DNA of 64,000 nucleotides. Source: JAFAGX01 sp035623335. Lineage in GTDB: Bacteria; Acidobacteriota; Terriglobia; Terriglobales; Acidobacteriaceae. Positions 1 through 8,989 of this stretch are shown piece by piece. The stretch lies in contig DASPTQ010000126.1 in NCBI GenBank assembly GCA_035623335.1, forward strand, positions 23,727 through 87,726, written 5' to 3'. Positions within the stretch are counted from its first letter, which is position 1. Every line of letters begins with the position of its first letter. The notes under the pieces were generated by a model that was given only the letters and a program-made list of their open reading frames with translations, was not told the origin of the DNA and searched no databases. The position numbers were made by a program, and so were the translations under genes.

Positions 1-90
1 TACAACTTCAACATGAGGGTTGAGGAAGCTGCGTAATCCATCCGTGAACATGACATGGTCATCCCCCAGCAGAACTCGTGGACGCTCCAT
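1..90 (-). CDS. Response regulator N-terminus (partial, runs off the window)
   Basis: The first 30 codons on the minus strand read as the beginning of a receiver domain: MERPRVLLGDDHVMFTDGL, with the acidic DD pair at residues 10-11 that binds Mg2+ in CheY-like receivers. The LLGDDHVMFTDGLR form is typical of NarL/FixJ regulators, so a C-terminal HTH is expected beyond the window but is not visible. The ATG at 90 has an AGAGGT ribosome-binding site about five bases upstream. The gene overlaps the last 32 bases of the upstream sensor kinase, so the two are almost certainly translationally coupled and form a cognate pair. Seen directly: sequence and overlap. Inferred: NarL class and partnership. 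Confidence 0.8.
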   Translation of the reverse strand, partial: MERPRVLLGDDHVMFTDGLRSFLNPHVEVV

Positions 91-3000
91 TGTTACCTCT
101 TCCGAGTGGGATGTGAACTTCAACGAGAGTTCCATCACCAACTTTCGTCTTCAGAGAAAAGCTACCACCTATCAGACGCACTCGTTCCTGCATGCTGACC
201 AATCCTAATCCCCTCTTCCCCTTCGCGGATTCGACATCGAAGCCTTTCCCGAAATCTTCTACTGTCAGTTTAATATCCGCTTGGGTAGCACTCACCTGCA
301 CATTCACACGGTTCGACTCCGCGTGTTTCCAAATATTTTGCAGAGATTCCTGGACTACGCGATAAAGGCAAAGGCTGATATCTTCGGGAATATCTTCGGG
401 GACACCCGCCGCCGAAAAATCTACCTTAATCCCAGTCCGGTGAGCATACGCGTCAGACTCACTTCGCAGGGCTACCACCAAACCTAACTCGTGGAGAACA
501 GCAGGATGGAGTCCTCTTGCAAATTCTTGGATCTCGTGCGCCACAATCCCGATTTGTTCACTGAGTGCGCGCGACTTCTCGGCCGCCAAATTAGGCTGGC
601 CGGGAATGAGGGCTTCGATCTCGCCAGCCCGCACGTTGAGCACGGCCAGCTTTTGTCCGATATCGTCGTGGAGTTCGCGCGATATCGCTTTCCTTTGATC
701 CTCTGCGGAGGTGAGTAAACGGGCTGACAGTGACTGGAGTTCCTGCTGGCTGATGAGCAAGTCGGCCTCGGCCTGCTTGCGTTGGGTGATATCAGAAACA
801 AACGCGACTGCCCGAAGGCCTTTTTGGGATTCTAAGTAACTCAGGCTCACTTCTGCCGGGAATTCGGAGCCGTCTTTGCGGCGACCGGCAAGCTCCAGCC
901 CGATTCCCATGGGCCGATTCTGTGGATGCCCGAAGTAATCGACGCGGTGCTTTCGGTGGGTATCCCGCATCCGGCTTGGAATCAACATCTCGACTGGCTG
1001 TCCCAGCATTTCTTTTCGGGTGTAGCCAAACATGTGTTCTGCGGTGATGTTGGTCAGTTCGACAAGCCCTTCTTGGTTTATGGCCAGGATTGCCTGAGCG
1101 GCAGTTTCCAGCAGTGCGCGGGTAGTCGCTTCGCTGTCACGCAGCGCTTCGTCTGTGGTAAGGCGCTCGATAAAATCTACCGCCTGGCGGACATACAAAT
1201 CCAACCGCCGCAGGTCTTGCTCGTTTGGACGATGCGGCGACCGGAAATAGGTGGAAATCATGCCCAGCGGCGTCCCGTCCCGGCTCACTAACGGCGTGGA
1301 TTGCACCGCGCGGTAGCCAGCTGCGCGGGCAGTCGGAAGCAAAGGGGCGTATGCCGCGTCCGTCTCCACGTCTTCGATGACGATTCGTTGGCCAGAGCGC
1401 AGCGCCCTGCCACAAGCTGAGTTATCTTTTGCGGATACCTCGTAAAAAAAGCTAAGGAAATCCTGTCTGAATCCGCGGTGGACCGCCATAACCAGGACTC
1501 CCCGCTGCGCATCTAGAGTCTGGATGTTGCCCATATCAGCGCCTAGCCCTTCGATGGCCGCGGCCAGCATCTCGTCGAGTCCCTCACGCAGGCTTCGAAT
1601 CCGCCACAAACGCGAAGCTGCGTTGCTCAATCTGGCTAGGGAAGCGGCCTCGGACTCCAACATCTGCATCGAAAGCTTCTGCTCGCTAATGTCCTGAATG
1701 GCAAGAAGTATTTTCTGCGAACCCGCCCCTGCCTGCGCAAGCTGCTGTGCGTTGAGCAACAGAGTCTTGCGGCCGATAAACGGGAAGGTCTGTTCGAGCT
1801 CAAAATCTAGGATCGGTTTCTTCTCTGACAGGACTTCGTCCAGCATCTCCCGAAATTTCGGAACATTCCATTTGCCTTCGCCTAGTTCGAAGAGAAAGCG
1901 ATCCTCCGTTTCCTCCCTCTTGGCATGGAATCTTTTGTAAAAGGAAGGGTTGGCCGAAAGGACACGCAACTGCGAATCCAGAACCAGAAGGGACTCCCGC
2001 ATGGTTTCGACAATCGCCGTCGAAGACTGCTTGACATCATGAATGTCCACGAGCGCGATCAAGATACCTTCAATACGGTCCTCTATCGCTTCGTAGGGCC
2101 GTATTCGCAAAGCGTACCAATGCCCCTTCTGGTCCCGCACTTCCTTTTCCAGGGGTTGCAAATTCCTGACCACTTCAGCGGCCAGTCCGTCCAGATCTGG
2201 GAAGTCGATATTCGGCCGGATTTGACTGATAGGCCGTCCAACGTCGGCAGGGATCAGATTCATCAATTTTTCCGCCGCCGGAGTAAAGCGGCGGATACAG
2301 AGGTCTTTCCCTAGGATCACAACGGGTATGTCGACCCCGTTCAGCAGGCCATTCAGGTCGCTCGCCGTTTGGCTAAGTTCTGTGTTCCGGTTCTGCAATT
2401 CTTCGTTGAGCGTCGTCAGTTCTTCATTGGAGGATTGCAACTCCTCCTTAGCTGTCTCCAGTTCCTCGTTGGTGCTTTGGAGTTCTTCGTTGCTAGAAAG
2501 TATCTCCTCGTTAGCCGCCCGCAGTTCTTCGGCGGAGGCCTCCTGGTCCTCAACAAGACCGCTCAAGCTATCCTGGGTGGAGGCGAGTTCGCGTTTCAGT
2601 TGTTCTATTTCCTTGGTTTCTTGTGTCTTTTTCGTTCTGGCCGCCACCGTGCTCTGCGGCTTCGTTGAGGCTTCAAGCCGCAGATTTTGGAAAAGCACCA
2701 AAAAGTCCGAACTTTTCGGCATCCGGCCCTCGATTGGTACGACTTCTAGATCGGTCACATACGTGTGGCCATCGCGTTTGAGGCGAACGCCCTCGCGACG
2801 GGCCAAGGCCCCGGACTTTTTCGACTCATGGATTGCAGCTCGAATCTCCAACATCAATGGGGCAGCTACGAGTTTTGGCAGACTGAAGCTGGCTTCTCCT
2901 GGTGCCGGTTTGAGAAAGGGGCTGGTGTCGCCTTGGAAGTGAACTACCTGTAACCCCGCATCCACAACAAATCCCGGTGGGGTGTATCGCTCCAGCATGA

Positions 3001-4702
3001 TCCGCTCAGCTTCCTTCCGCAGATCAAAAGTGGGGCTGGAGGGCGCCGTGGAAGCGACGGCCACCACTTTTTCGGGTTCAAAAGCTCGAAATTGCGTTAC
3101 CGCACGCATAGGTGCTGCTACCTTGGCATAGACGTTCGCTTTTCGGTCTTCCACGGAATACAGCTCGGGCGCCGCGCTGACACTTTCCGATTTGCCCAGG
3201 ACCAAATGCCCCAATGGCTTGAGAGCATAGTGAAAGTAGCTCAGAATTTTTTTCTGGAGAGCCGAATTCAAGTAGATCAGCAAGTTCCGACAAAAGATCA
3301 GATCCATGCGGGAAAAGGGAGGATCCCTGGTCACATCGTGCCGGGCAAACACGCACAGATCGCGAAGTGCTTTGGAGATTTGGTAGCCCCCCTCTACTTT
3401 CACAAAAAAACGTCGCACACGTTCCGGTGAGACTTCGCTCGTGGACGATTCAGAGTAGATGGCGGTCCTCGCCCTTTGAATATCAGTGTCACTGATATCG
3501 GTGCCAAAGATCTGAATTTTAGGCTGATTGGGAGCGTCACCCAAAAACTCATTCAATGCGATGGCGATGGAATATACTTCCTCGCCGCTGGAGCATCCCG
3601 GCACCCAGATCCGGATAGGTTCTGCCGGTTCGAGAGCTGCGGAAATCCGGGGAAAAATCGTGGCTTTCAAACCCTCATACATCTCTGAGTCCCGGAAAAA
3701 GCTGGTGACATGAATCAGTACATCCTGGAACAAGGCTTTCACTTCCTCGGGATGCTCTCCTAAGTACTTGGCGTATTGTGATAGCGTCTCGCATCGCCGC
3801 AGCAACATCCTCCGGCCAATACGTCGCCGAACCGTGGTCTGCTTGTAATTTGCTATATCCAATCCAGTCGTAGACCGAAGCTGGCGAAAAATCCGCCGCA
3901 GACTGCCGTCGTCCGCGGAGGAAACGTCCGGCTCAAGCGCTTGCGGAGCAATTTGAAGGTACGGGTGGCGGATCATCCGGGCCATTTCCCGGGCGATTCT
4001 TTCCGGTGACAGGGTGAGATCTACACAGCCTGCCGCCACAGCGTGCAGCGGCATTCCCGGATACTTCGCTGATTCCTCATCCTGTGCGAGGGTAATGCCT
4101 CCTTCGGCTTTAATGGCTTGCAACCCTTTGGTTCCGTCCGAACCAATTCCCGACAGAATGGCGCCGATCGCTCTGGATCTCTGATCCTCGGCCAGAGCAC
4201 AAAGGAAAGTGTCGATGGGCGTGTGCCGCGCCGCTCCGCCTGGTCTGGCAACCAACTTCAAAACCCCTCCATGAATGGTCATTTCCGTATCCGGAGGGAT
4301 CACATACACGCGGTTCGGCTCCACCGACGTGCCGTCCACGACCTGAGTCACGGGCATTGAGGTGTCTTTTGCCAGCAGCCGGTGCAACATGCTCTCGTGC
4401 TTGGGATCCATGTGCTGGATTAAAACAAACGACATGCCGGTGTTGGGAGGCAGCGCCTTAAGAAATGTCGTGAAAGCCTCCAAGCCCCCCGCCGAGGCAC
4501 CGATTCCGACGACTGGGAAGGACTTTGCGGGGGAAGACTCGTCACGTTCTGGGATCGACCTGACATCGGGCGGCGCCCCATCGGTCGTTTTCGTTCTCCG
4601 AGGCAACTCCGGGATCCTAAGAATGCTCTGGCTAGGAGAATCCTCTTTCTCTTGTGAAACGGCCTGTACGCTGAAGGGTGTTTGGGGCTTGCGCTTCGTC
4701 AT
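59..4702 (-). CDS. CheB-CheR fusion with PAS, GAF and HisKA_3-type histidine kinase
   Basis: A 1547-residue hybrid sensor. Residues about 62-245 are a CheB methylesterase domain with the expected Ser-His-Asp set (GIGASAGG, QHMDP, GIGSDGTKGL) and no receiver in front. Residues about 270-530 are a CheR methyltransferase domain (SFFRDSEMY, GCSSGEE). A Glu/Asn-rich coiled coil (SNEELQSTNEELET pattern) follows at about 715-790, then PAS-like segments, a GAF domain (about 1050-1190) and another PAS domain (MFGYTRKEMLGQ). The C-terminus is a HisKA_3 dimerisation domain with phospho-acceptor in ELHDDIGQ and an ATPase domain with an N box (QESLQNIWKHAE) and G box (GLGLVSMQ). No transmembrane segment is evident, so it is probably cytosolic. 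It is followed in overlap by a response regulator. The ATG at 4702 has a GAGGGTGG site upstream. Whether the CheB/CheR parts still act on chemoreceptors is unknown; no chemoreceptor lies nearby. Confidence 0.93.
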   Translation of the reverse strand: MTKRKPQTPFSVQAVSQEKEDSPSQSILRIPELPRRTKTTDGAPPDVRSIPERDESSPAKSFPVVGIGASAGGLEAFTTFLKALPPNTGMSFVLIQHMDPKHESMLHRLLAKDTSMPVTQVVDGTSVEPNRVYVIPPDTEMTIHGGVLKLVARPGGAARHTPIDTFLCALAEDQRSRAIGAILSGIGSDGTKGLQAIKAEGGITLAQDEESAKYPGMPLHAVAAGCVDLTLSPERIAREMARMIRHPYLQIAPQALEPDVSSADDGSLRRIFRQLRSTTGLDIANYKQTTVRRRIGRRMLLRRCETLSQYAKYLGEHPEEVKALFQDVLIHVTSFFRDSEMYEGLKATIFPRISAALEPAEPIRIWVPGCSSGEEVYSIAIALNEFLGDAPNQPKIQIFGTDISDTDIQRARTAIYSESSTSEVSPERVRRFFVKVEGGYQISKALRDLCVFARHDVTRDPPFSRMDLIFCRNLLIYLNSALQKKILSYFHYALKPLGHLVLGKSESVSAAPELYSVEDRKANVYAKVAAPMRAVTQFRAFEPEKVVAVASTAPSSPTFDLRKEAERIMLERYTPPGFVVDAGLQVVHFQGDTSPFLKPAPGEASFSLPKLVAAPLMLEIRAAIHESKKSGALARREGVRLKRDGHTYVTDLEVVPIEGRMPKSSDFLVLFQNLRLEASTKPQSTVAARTKKTQETKEIEQLKRELASTQDSLSGLVEDQEASAEELRAANEEILSSNEELQSTNEELETAKEELQSSNEELTTLNEELQNRNTELSQTASDLNGLLNGVDIPVVILGKDLCIRRFTPAAEKLMNLIPADVGRPISQIRPNIDFPDLDGLAAEVVRNLQPLEKEVRDQKGHWYALRIRPYEAIEDRIEGILIALVDIHDVKQSSTAIVETMRESLLVLDSQLRVLSANPSFYKRFHAKREETEDRFLFELGEGKWNVPKFREMLDEVLSEKKPILDFELEQTFPFIGRKTLLLNAQQLAQAGAGSQKILLAIQDISEQKLSMQMLESEAASLARLSNAASRLWRIRSLREGLDEMLAAAIEGLGADMGNIQTLDAQRGVLVMAVHRGFRQDFLSFFYEVSAKDNSACGRALRSGQRIVIEDVETDAAYAPLLPTARAAGYRAVQSTPLVSRDGTPLGMISTYFRSPHRPNEQDLRRLDLYVRQAVDFIERLTTDEALRDSEATTRALLETAAQAILAINQEGLVELTNITAEHMFGYTRKEMLGQPVEMLIPSRMRDTHRKHRVDYFGHPQNRPMGIGLELAGRRKDGSEFPAEVSLSYLESQKGLRAVAFVSDITQRKQAEADLLISQQELQSLSARLLTSAEDQRKAISRELHDDIGQKLAVLNVRAGEIEALIPGQPNLAAEKSRALSEQIGIVAHEIQEFARGLHPAVLHELGLVVALRSESDAYAHRTGIKVDFSAAGVPEDIPEDISLCLYRVVQESLQNIWKHAESNRVNVQVSATQADIKLTVEDFGKGFDVESAKGKRGLGLVSMQERVRLIGGSFSLKTKVGDGTLVEVHIPLGRGNNGASTSSAGG

Positions 4703-5790
4703 TAGCCACCCTCTATTTCAAGCCACATCCTGCCACAATCTGCTTAGGGCTCGCCAGAAACCATTTTCCCGTCGAAGGCCGCAGCGTTGGCCGATACCTC
4801 GCAGATAGATGTGCGGGTCCGGAGGGTGTCCGATTCATCCTTTGCCGCACCGCCTAGAAGAGCTATCAAGCAGATGCCAAATAGCGGGAGAACATGGAGC
4901 GTCATACTGAGCTCGAATCTCTTTTTTTACTTCAAAAACGGCTCCATTGTACGCCGATCCTCCCTGCCCGGCACAGGTGACAACTTTTTCATTCGCGTTG
5001 GTAGCTTTACCTGTGCACTCCCGCAACAAGTTCGAAGTGGCGTCACAAATATACCGCCAGCTTCGATAAGTCAGATAACAGGCCGCCCGAGTTCCGTCTT
5101 TAGAAGATCACGGATGAGTCGGTTTGAGGCGAACCACCTGGCTTCCGCGGTTGCGTCCATTTTTGGGCCTCCGAAATTTTGATGGAGCACAAGCCTCACG
5201 GAATCAATTAGTTAACATGATTTAATCCAGCCCTGAAAAAGGCTGGCGTCGGGAATGCAGAGCTAAATCGAATCGGAGCTGGCCCTACTGCGCCCCACCT
5301 AGGAGGATAGAGACTCTCAAGCCGCATCCACTCACTGGCTGTAGCATGCGCTAGATCGCGCCAAGGGGCATGTCAGAGCAACGCGGGTTGACTGAGGGTG
5401 ATCCCAGCGCGATGATCGCGGACAGCAATTGAGGACGGGCCGAATTATTTACGGCTCAAAGCCCATCATTGGAGGACCCGTTCGGGAAAGAGTAAAGAAG
5501 AAATTAGACCGCCTTACAACGAGGCCCGTTCGGGTCTTGTGGATCGTGGCAAACTGCTCCTAGCAAGTCGCGGAGAACATTCTCTACGAGTCAATCCTAG
5601 CTGCTAAAGACGCCACGTAGGACCATTCCTCTTGTAACGCCTCATTCCACTCACAACCCGGACAGAGCTATTTATGATTCGACAACTCGGAGTCAGTTAA
5701 GAGTCGTTTACGGGTCCCGTCGACGGCCAGATCTGCCGTTAAGTGCCACCCATGCCCAGTCAAGTCCGTTGTTTCTAGGATGGTTAGGCG
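4703..5790. other. Intergenic stretch, no supported gene
   Basis: About 1.1 kb upstream of the large sensor kinase. Open frames exist on both strands but none shows a domain, a signal peptide or a convincing ribosome-binding site. One minus-strand frame near 4900-5000 contains a GGSAYNGAVFEVKK-like run recalling GloVer-type propeller repeats, but it is too short to call. The promoter of the kinase must lie near 4703-4800; no clear boxes are seen. Confidence 0.5.
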
Positions 5791-5814
5791 TTCGATTCCC
5801 ATCTCCCACCCCAG
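5791..5814 (+). repeat. tRNA-3'-end-like attachment core, copy a
   Basis: Begins TTCGATTCCCATCTCCCACC and continues CCAG. It has the form of a T-loop (TTCGATT), the 3' half of a T-stem, an acceptor strand and CCA, but no cloverleaf precedes it, so it is not a tRNA gene. It is the first of five near-exact copies in the window. The flanks of this copy lack the clean tandem repeats seen at copies b-e. It lies just downstream of the vapC-like gene's 3' end. Confidence 0.7.
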
Positions 5815-5945
5815 GTTTTCAGTTAGCTGGCTTCCTGGTCCCGTTTGCGGTTCGTTAACGCCTGTCGGAATAGATTTTCCATCCCGCCTTGCCCCAGAAT
5901 TCCCGCCAGTTGGAGAACATTGAACAATGAATCGCGGCGTATGGC

Positions 5946-6326
5946 TCACCAGATGACCTTGAGGCCCCTATAGAGCCGGAAGGTCTCATCAGCGGTGACC
6001 ACTGGGATGCCCTCCGCCAAAGCCTGAGCGATGATTTGGCGATCGAACGGATCACCGTGGTGGAGCGGCAGATCGAAGAGCCGGAATGCATGCTCCGCCG
6101 TGTAAGGCAGCACGCGCAACTGAAGAGCGGTCACGGCGGCGTAGAGATCATCTTGCCCGAAGGTCAGTTTGCCTCTTGCAGACTTAATGGCGATTTCCGA
6201 GAGGGAAATTGCGCTAATCTCTCGTACTGCCGATTCGTTGCGAAGAGCAGACATCGCCTCGCGGGAAAGGTGAGCTGGAGAACTTGCGGCCCAAAGGAAC
6301 GTAACCGTATCGAGAAGGAGTCGCAT
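5946..6326 (-). CDS. PIN-domain toxin, VapC-like
   Basis: A 126-residue PIN-domain protein, predicted to be the ribonuclease toxin of a type II toxin-antitoxin pair. The fold's acidic residues are visible: Asp6 in LLLDTVTFLWA, Glu in SLSEIAIK, Asp in DPFDRQIIAQA and the late Asp in VVTADETFRLY. The pattern LHHGDPFDRQIIAQA is common in the PIN group paired with Phd-type antitoxins. Its ATG follows the antitoxin stop codon with no intervening base, so translation is coupled. It is transcribed from the palindrome-bearing promoter upstream of the antitoxin. Length is normal for the family and all acidic positions are kept, so it is likely active. The RNA target cannot be told from the sequence. 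Confidence 0.9.
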   Translation of the reverse strand: MRLLLDTVTFLWAASSPAHLSREAMSALRNESAVREISAISLSEIAIKSARGKLTFGQDDLYAAVTALQLRVLPYTAEHAFRLFDLPLHHGDPFDRQIIAQALAEGIPVVTADETFRLYRGLKVIW

Positions 6327-6581
6327 TCAGGAGTGGTCGCTCAGGAAAGTTTCGAGCTCCTGGTCTGTCATAGGTTTCCACCAATCGGGGTCGTGGATTA
6401 TGACCCTACCCTTAAGAGTGCCAAATCTTGGTTTTTCGCCGCTCGCCTTTATTGTCCGGACGATGTCGACTACGGGTGTACCGCGGCGACAAATGGTCAC
6501 CGATTCACCGTCCTCGACGGCTTTAATCAGCTCGGGAAGCTTATTTTTGGCGTCTGCGACACTGACTTTCATAGCATCCAT
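6327..6581 (-). CDS. Phd/YefM-family antitoxin
   Basis: An 84-residue antitoxin. The N-terminal half has the Phd/YefM fold signature (MKVSVADAKNKLPELIKAVEDGESVTICRRGTPV-type pattern, quoted here only in part: ADAKNKLPELI and ESVTICRRGTPV), which dimerises and binds the operator. The C-terminal half, with DPDWWKPMTDQELETFL, is the expected toxin-neutralising tail. The gene sits directly before the PIN toxin. Two starts are possible: ATG at 6581 or the internal Met4 at 6572, which begins at the conserved MKVSVADAK. Pairing of a Phd-type antitoxin with a PIN toxin is well known. Autorepression through the palindrome at 6583-6603 is inferred. Confidence 0.88.
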   Translation of the reverse strand: MDAMKVSVADAKNKLPELIKAVEDGESVTICRRGTPVVDIVRTIKASGEKPRFGTLKGRVIIHDPDWWKPMTDQELETFLSDHS

Positions 6582-6582
6582 G

Positions 6583-6603
6583 ATAGCTATCTTAGATAGC
6601 TAT
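6583..6603. promoter_or_regulatory. Perfect palindromic operator of the Phd/PIN toxin-antitoxin pair
   Basis: ATAGCTATC-TTA-GATAGCTAT: 9-bp perfect inverted arms with a 3-bp spacer, starting two bases upstream of the antitoxin start codon. Position and symmetry fit the autoregulatory operator that Phd/YefM antitoxins bind. Binding itself is inferred. Confidence 0.75.
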
Positions 6604-6751
6604 GTCAAACGGAATCTGGTTTGGGTCGAGTCAAGTTCTTTCTGGCCAGCTTGCACAAGGGGTTGTTCCTTATGTGAGTTTGGATCCTCGCGGGATTGCA
6701 TCCCCGCTTGAAGACATCACGACACTGGCACAGAATGCAAGGGGACGTGGC

Positions 6752-6878
6752 CGTGTTACCCAGCGTTACCCGCGCCTTGGATCTAGAAGACTTAAGAGTG
6801 CTTAAGAGTGCTGCTCGTGCGCTCTAAGTACTAAAAGTTACGTTTCGAGGTAGGTTCGATTCCCATCTCCCACCCCAG
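6752..6878 (+). repeat. 127-bp direct repeat, first copy, carrying attachment core b
   Basis: Matches 17947-18073 over the same length with about seven mismatches. Inside it are 10-bp tandem pairs (TTACCCAGCG/TTACCCGCGC at 6757-6776; CTTAAGAGTG twice at 6791-6810) and, at its end, the tRNA-3'-like core (6855-6878). A further 10-bp pair, CAACCAGTTC/CAACCAATTC, follows outside the repeat at 6903-6922. The layout resembles an integrase attachment site with arm-type repeats on both sides of a core. Confidence 0.85.
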
Positions 6879-6939
6879 TTCTAAAGCAGTTAGCCCTCGT
6901 CACAACCAGTTCCAACCAATTCGAACAGCCATTTTTGGT

Positions 6940-7040
6940 GCGTGAGTCAATCGGCCCAACGCTGGGTGGTGTTGTCATGCGAGCATAGCTGCATGACTCA
7001 CGCAGCGTGGTACTACTATAGTAGTGCGGCAAGTGAGTCA
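6940..7040. repeat. Cluster of inverted repeats and TGAGTCA-type motifs beside attachment core b
   Basis: GCGTGAGTCA (6940-6949) pairs with TGACTCACGC (6994-7003); inside that loop TCATGC (6975-6980) pairs with GCATGA (6991-6996). A 14-bp perfect palindrome ACTACTATAGTAGT lies at 7012-7025. The 7-bp motif TGAGTCA or its complement occurs three times (6943-6949, 6994-7000, 7034-7040). No gene overlaps it. It could bind a recombination directionality factor or a regulator of the lost element; that is inference. Confidence 0.6.
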
Positions 7041-7225
7041 AGTCAGCTGCCGCCGGAGGGCAACACAGCCACCTAATTCGACGATTGGGGGTAATTGGAT
7101 ATAGGTCGCCACAACCACAAACGTTCTTTCTGGTGGGACAGGATGTGCGGCTGGGTAAGGTATTGCCCGATCTCAAAAAAGTTGTTTCTTGGCTTGTGCC
7201 AGCGCGGGGATCGGAGTGACACGTC

Positions 7226-7456
7226 TCACCCGATATGGTCCAGGGCGTCCTTGACCGCGCTCTCCTCTGGCTTGCACTCATGCTTGTCGAAATCGGATTG
7301 AAGCTGGAGTTTCGCCATATCGGCATCTAGCAAAAACTCCTGCCGCGTACGGAAGGTTAGTCTGCAGACATCGCAAAACGCCACGCTGGGCGTGCTGCCA
7401 ATAAATCTGACGATTTTCAAATTTCGGTCTGCCACGCCAACATCATGGCAAGGCAT
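7226..7456 (-). CDS. Small Cys/His protein, function unknown
   Basis: A 76-residue protein with a compact putative metal-binding pattern: CDVC in the middle (FCDVCRLTFRT) and HEC near the end (DKHECKPEE). This CxxC...HxC spacing suggests a small zinc-binding fold, but I cannot name a family. An in-frame GTG (VADRNLKIVRFIG) is an alternative start and would remove an N-terminus that looks less protein-like. It sits between attachment core b with its inverted repeats and a recombinase remnant, so it may be cargo of a former mobile element. No signal peptide or membrane segment is seen. The ribosome-binding site is weak, which lowers confidence. Confidence 0.55.
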   Translation of the reverse strand: MPCHDVGVADRNLKIVRFIGSTPSVAFCDVCRLTFRTRQEFLLDADMAKLQLQSDFDKHECKPEESAVKDALDHIG

Positions 7457-7466
7457 CCCGATTGAG

Positions 7467-7790
7467 TCAAATGCACCGAAACGTGAGCATGCCCGCCGCC
7501 CTCCTCCTGCCTCTCAATTCCAATACCCGACCTTTCACCACGGGATCACCGCCATTCACCGATCGCTTCGCGCCCGCGATGTGCGCGGCCTGCGACGTGA
7601 TAAGCGCCAGGTGATCAGCGAAATGCGGCCAGGTAATAGGCAGATCTGCTTCACCGCGCCACGCTCGATGCGGAGGGGTCTTGCCCAGCCAATAGACATC
7701 GGACCATTTCAGGCCGTGCAACTCGGAGATGCGCAGCCCGAAGCTAACCGCATGGTCCGCCGGCAGACCCTTGCGGTTCAACATTGCTCA
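7467..7790 (-). pseudogene. Tyrosine recombinase remnant (catalytic Arg region)
   Basis: The minus-strand frame from about 7784 reads AVSFGLRISELHGLKWSDVYW, the box around the first catalytic arginine of phage-type integrases, followed by W-LGKT and a decayed continuation. The same block is found better preserved at 23611-23945 (FGLRISELLGLKWQDVD) and in part at 18155-18600. The HxxR and Tyr boxes are not found here, so the gene is non-functional. It lies downstream of attachment core b in the orientation expected for an int gene beside its att site. The last bases overlap the secreted-protein gene by a few nucleotides. Confidence 0.75.
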
Positions 7791-8443
7791 CCAGAGGCCC
7801 AAGTACAAGTCCAGCCTTTCGGGAGCTTGAGGTATGGTTCTCCTCCAGTTACGTAATACGCCGAATAAGCTGCCTTCTTGGGCGGCGCACTGACAAGGGC
7901 ATGCGCGTCTCTCCTAAATTCAAACTGAAAACCTGAACTAGATTTAGCAACCGTTAACACCTTGGTTAGCTTTAACTGACCCTTTCCCGTAGCCGCAAGG
8001 CAATCGTGAAACAATCCGGTCGCGGCCCAGCATGCTTGGATGTTTGCAAGACCTCCGTTGCCAACCACGTCATAGGTGATATCGTCGATTAGAGTGAATT
8101 TCACACTGGTGCCATCGAAATCGGCCGGAGGAAACAGAGTGGCAGTATCGAAGGTCGTGGTATAAGCCTTTCCTTGCCCGTTAATTGCGGTGGCTTGAGC
8201 ACTACTCCCGAGAAGGTTCAAACTCACGACTGCAGAGCTCTGAACAAGCGCAGCATTGGGTTTCGGGCATTTCCCGAGCGCATAGCCTCTTTCCGGGTAC
8301 TGGTACGATTTGTCTTGTCCGGCACAAGCGTTGGTATAGACAGAACCGTGGTAGCTAATACCGAAATCTTGGCTCCAGACACTAACAGGAGCACAAGCCA
8401 GCATAAGCAAGAACAGCGTAATCTTTGATCTGTCGAATTTCAT
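7778..8443 (-). CDS. Secreted protein of unknown function
   Basis: A 221-residue protein with a clear Sec signal peptide (KITLFLLMLACAPVSVWS, cleavage predicted near residues 24-25). The mature part contains six to seven cysteines, including one near the N-terminus (TNACAGQ), CPKP, a pair near the middle (ACWAATGLFHDCLAA) and two close to the end (WTCTWASGEQC), so disulphide bonds outside the cytoplasm are likely. No family is recognised. It is monocistronic, with more than 500 bases of empty sequence upstream, and its 3' end abuts a decayed recombinase, so it is probably part of the accessory region. Extracytoplasmic location is well supported; the role is unknown. Confidence 0.7.
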   Translation of the reverse strand: MKFDRSKITLFLLMLACAPVSVWSQDFGISYHGSVYTNACAGQDKSYQYPERGYALGKCPKPNAALVQSSAVVSLNLLGSSAQATAINGQGKAYTTTFDTATLFPPADFDGTSVKFTLIDDITYDVVGNGGLANIQACWAATGLFHDCLAATGKGQLKLTKVLTVAKSSSGFQFEFRRDAHALVSAPPKKAAYSAYYVTGGEPYLKLPKGWTCTWASGEQC

Positions 8444-8989
8444 GTTCCGCCCCTTTCTTCAGGCGTTGACAGCGATTTGGTTAACTGCCCGGCAAGATTT
8501 TAGTCCTGCAACTCTTGCTTCTATTAAACAATTGTGTAAAACAACAACGATTTGGCTCACAACTTCGGAATTTTTTTCTATGCTGGTCTGGAGTGCAGCT
8601 TGAGGTGTCTTGCCCGGCGAGTTTACCGGCCACCTTCCTAGGTGAACCCGTCCTCGCTTCCCCGGGGCCGCCTGGCTCTTTCGACACGAAACCCGCCTCA
8701 GTCCCCAGACCCGCCACTCGCCTGCCGTGCCATGGTAATCATCCTATGTCTGTTCGGATCACTAAGCGCGAGGTCTCACCCGAACCTGAATCCAGCTGCA
8801 CCTCACGTTGTTCCTGTCTAACCCCTATCAAATCGCTAGATATTAAATCACCCACCAGTATCGCCAGCCAGGGTCATCCCTGGCGAATCGCGGGGCGTAT
8901 CGACTCCGTGGCCCGTGATCCATTTTCGCGTGCTGCGTCTCGCGGTGATCGCAGCGCCTCGGCCCGCTGGCACCCGACTCGAAAGTCGG
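8444..8989. other. Intergenic stretch, nothing recognised
   Basis: Upstream of the secreted protein on the minus strand. Reading frames cross it but carry no domain or signal peptide. It must contain that gene's promoter, but no convincing -35/-10 pair was identified. Confidence 0.5.

Noticed and set aside
2328..2942. Ser-rich 204-codon plus-strand frame
   Set aside because: Mirror of the Glu-rich coiled coil of the sensor kinase; low complexity, no ribosome-binding site.
4835..5029. GloVer-repeat-like fragment
   Set aside because: Only one partial motif (GGSAYNGAVFEV); too short to separate from chance.
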